Shown piece after piece: positions 4,826-5,034 of a stretch of 5,034 nt of DNA. Below the pieces are notes generated by a model. The model had not been told where the DNA came from, did not search any database, and was given only the letters and a program-made list of their open reading frames with translations. The stretch is from Bacteroidetes bacterium UBA955 (GTDB lineage Bacteria > Bacteroidota > Bacteroidia > NS11-12g > UBA955), in assembly GCA_002293105.1 (NCBI GenBank), contig DBCP01000141.1:1635-6668 (forward strand), in the 5' to 3' direction. The number at the start of each line of letters is the position of its first letter. Position 1 is the first letter of the stretch. The translations under genes were made by a program, and so were the position numbers.

Positions 4826-5034
4826 ATGAAAAAATCATTACTTTCATTGGTGGCTATGTTGGGATTGACCACAGCCGCTATGGCTCAGGCCCCCGGTTTC
4901 GATGTGCCAAAAGAGCAGAAAAACATTCAGGTAAGTAAAACTACTTACATGTTGAAAGACAAAAGTTTGACGCCTTCACGTCGCGCTAACAGTTACAGCA
5001 ATTGGTATGAATTTACCAAAGCATACGAAGAAAA
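4826..5034 (+). CDS. Exported protein with Sec signal peptide (5' end only)
   Basis: The first 69 codons of a plus-strand gene are present; it runs off the right edge. MKKS followed by a hydrophobic core (LLSLVAMLGLTTA, 5-17) and AMA before Gln21 is a clear Sec signal peptide, with cleavage expected after residue 20. There is no lipobox cysteine, so this is a soluble periplasmic or secreted protein, not a lipoprotein. The mature start (QAPGFDVPKEQKNIQVSK) is unfamiliar, and NWYEFTKAYEE (59-69) is suggestive of large Bacteroidota surface or secreted proteins, but a type IX sorting domain would lie at the unseen C-terminus. The ATG is set by the signal peptide; no Shine-Dalgarno sequence is visible. 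Export is well supported, function is unknown. Confidence 0.8.
   Translation, partial: MKKSLLSLVAMLGLTTAAMAQAPGFDVPKEQKNIQVSKTTYMLKDKSLTPSRRANSYSNWYEFTKAYEE
4931..4948. repeat. Perfect 7-bp inverted repeat inside the exported-protein gene
   Basis: GTAAGTA (4931-4937), spacer AAAC, TACTTAC (4942-4948) form a perfect short hairpin within codons 36-41 of the right-edge gene. It could slow ribosomes or bind a protein early in the message, but it may be chance. Confidence 0.35.

Overview
The window looks like a chromosomal segment from a member of the Bacteroidota. Four things support this. Several intergenic sites match the Bacteroidota promoter (-7 box TAnnTTTG, sometimes with an upstream TTG). 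No gene has a convincing Shine-Dalgarno sequence. Rho carries a long low-complexity insert after its N-terminal domain, as many Bacteroidota Rho proteins do. The partial protein at the left edge resembles a secreted Bacteroidota family usually labelled 'asparagine synthetase B'. Base composition is near even rather than strongly AT-rich. I cannot name the genus.

Layout: The left edge holds the 5' end of a minus-strand gene for a signal-peptide protein (149 to 1). A 48-bp divergent gap with one -7 box per strand separates it from a plus-strand ferredoxin-NADP reductase-like flavoprotein (198-899). A 140-bp gap with an AT-rich hairpin leads to rho (1040-2959), the transcription termination factor. 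A 285-bp gap with no credible gene precedes a two-gene unit: a 111-residue protein with an acidic tail (3245-3580), overlapping apaG by one base (3580-3981). A short-chain dehydrogenase/reductase (4020-4724) follows behind its own well-formed promoter. The right edge holds the start of an exported protein (4826 onward).

Working together: these are mostly housekeeping or stand-alone genes, and I see no mobile element, CRISPR array, RNA gene or defence-type cassette. The only tight coupling is between the acidic-tail gene and apaG (TAATG junction). The features most worth attention are the Rho insert, which contains a 100-residue Arg/Glu/Pro repeat tract that is close to charge-neutral, and the placement of several -7 boxes so close to start codons that leaderless or nearly leaderless transcripts are predicted. 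I did not find a clearly new biological system.
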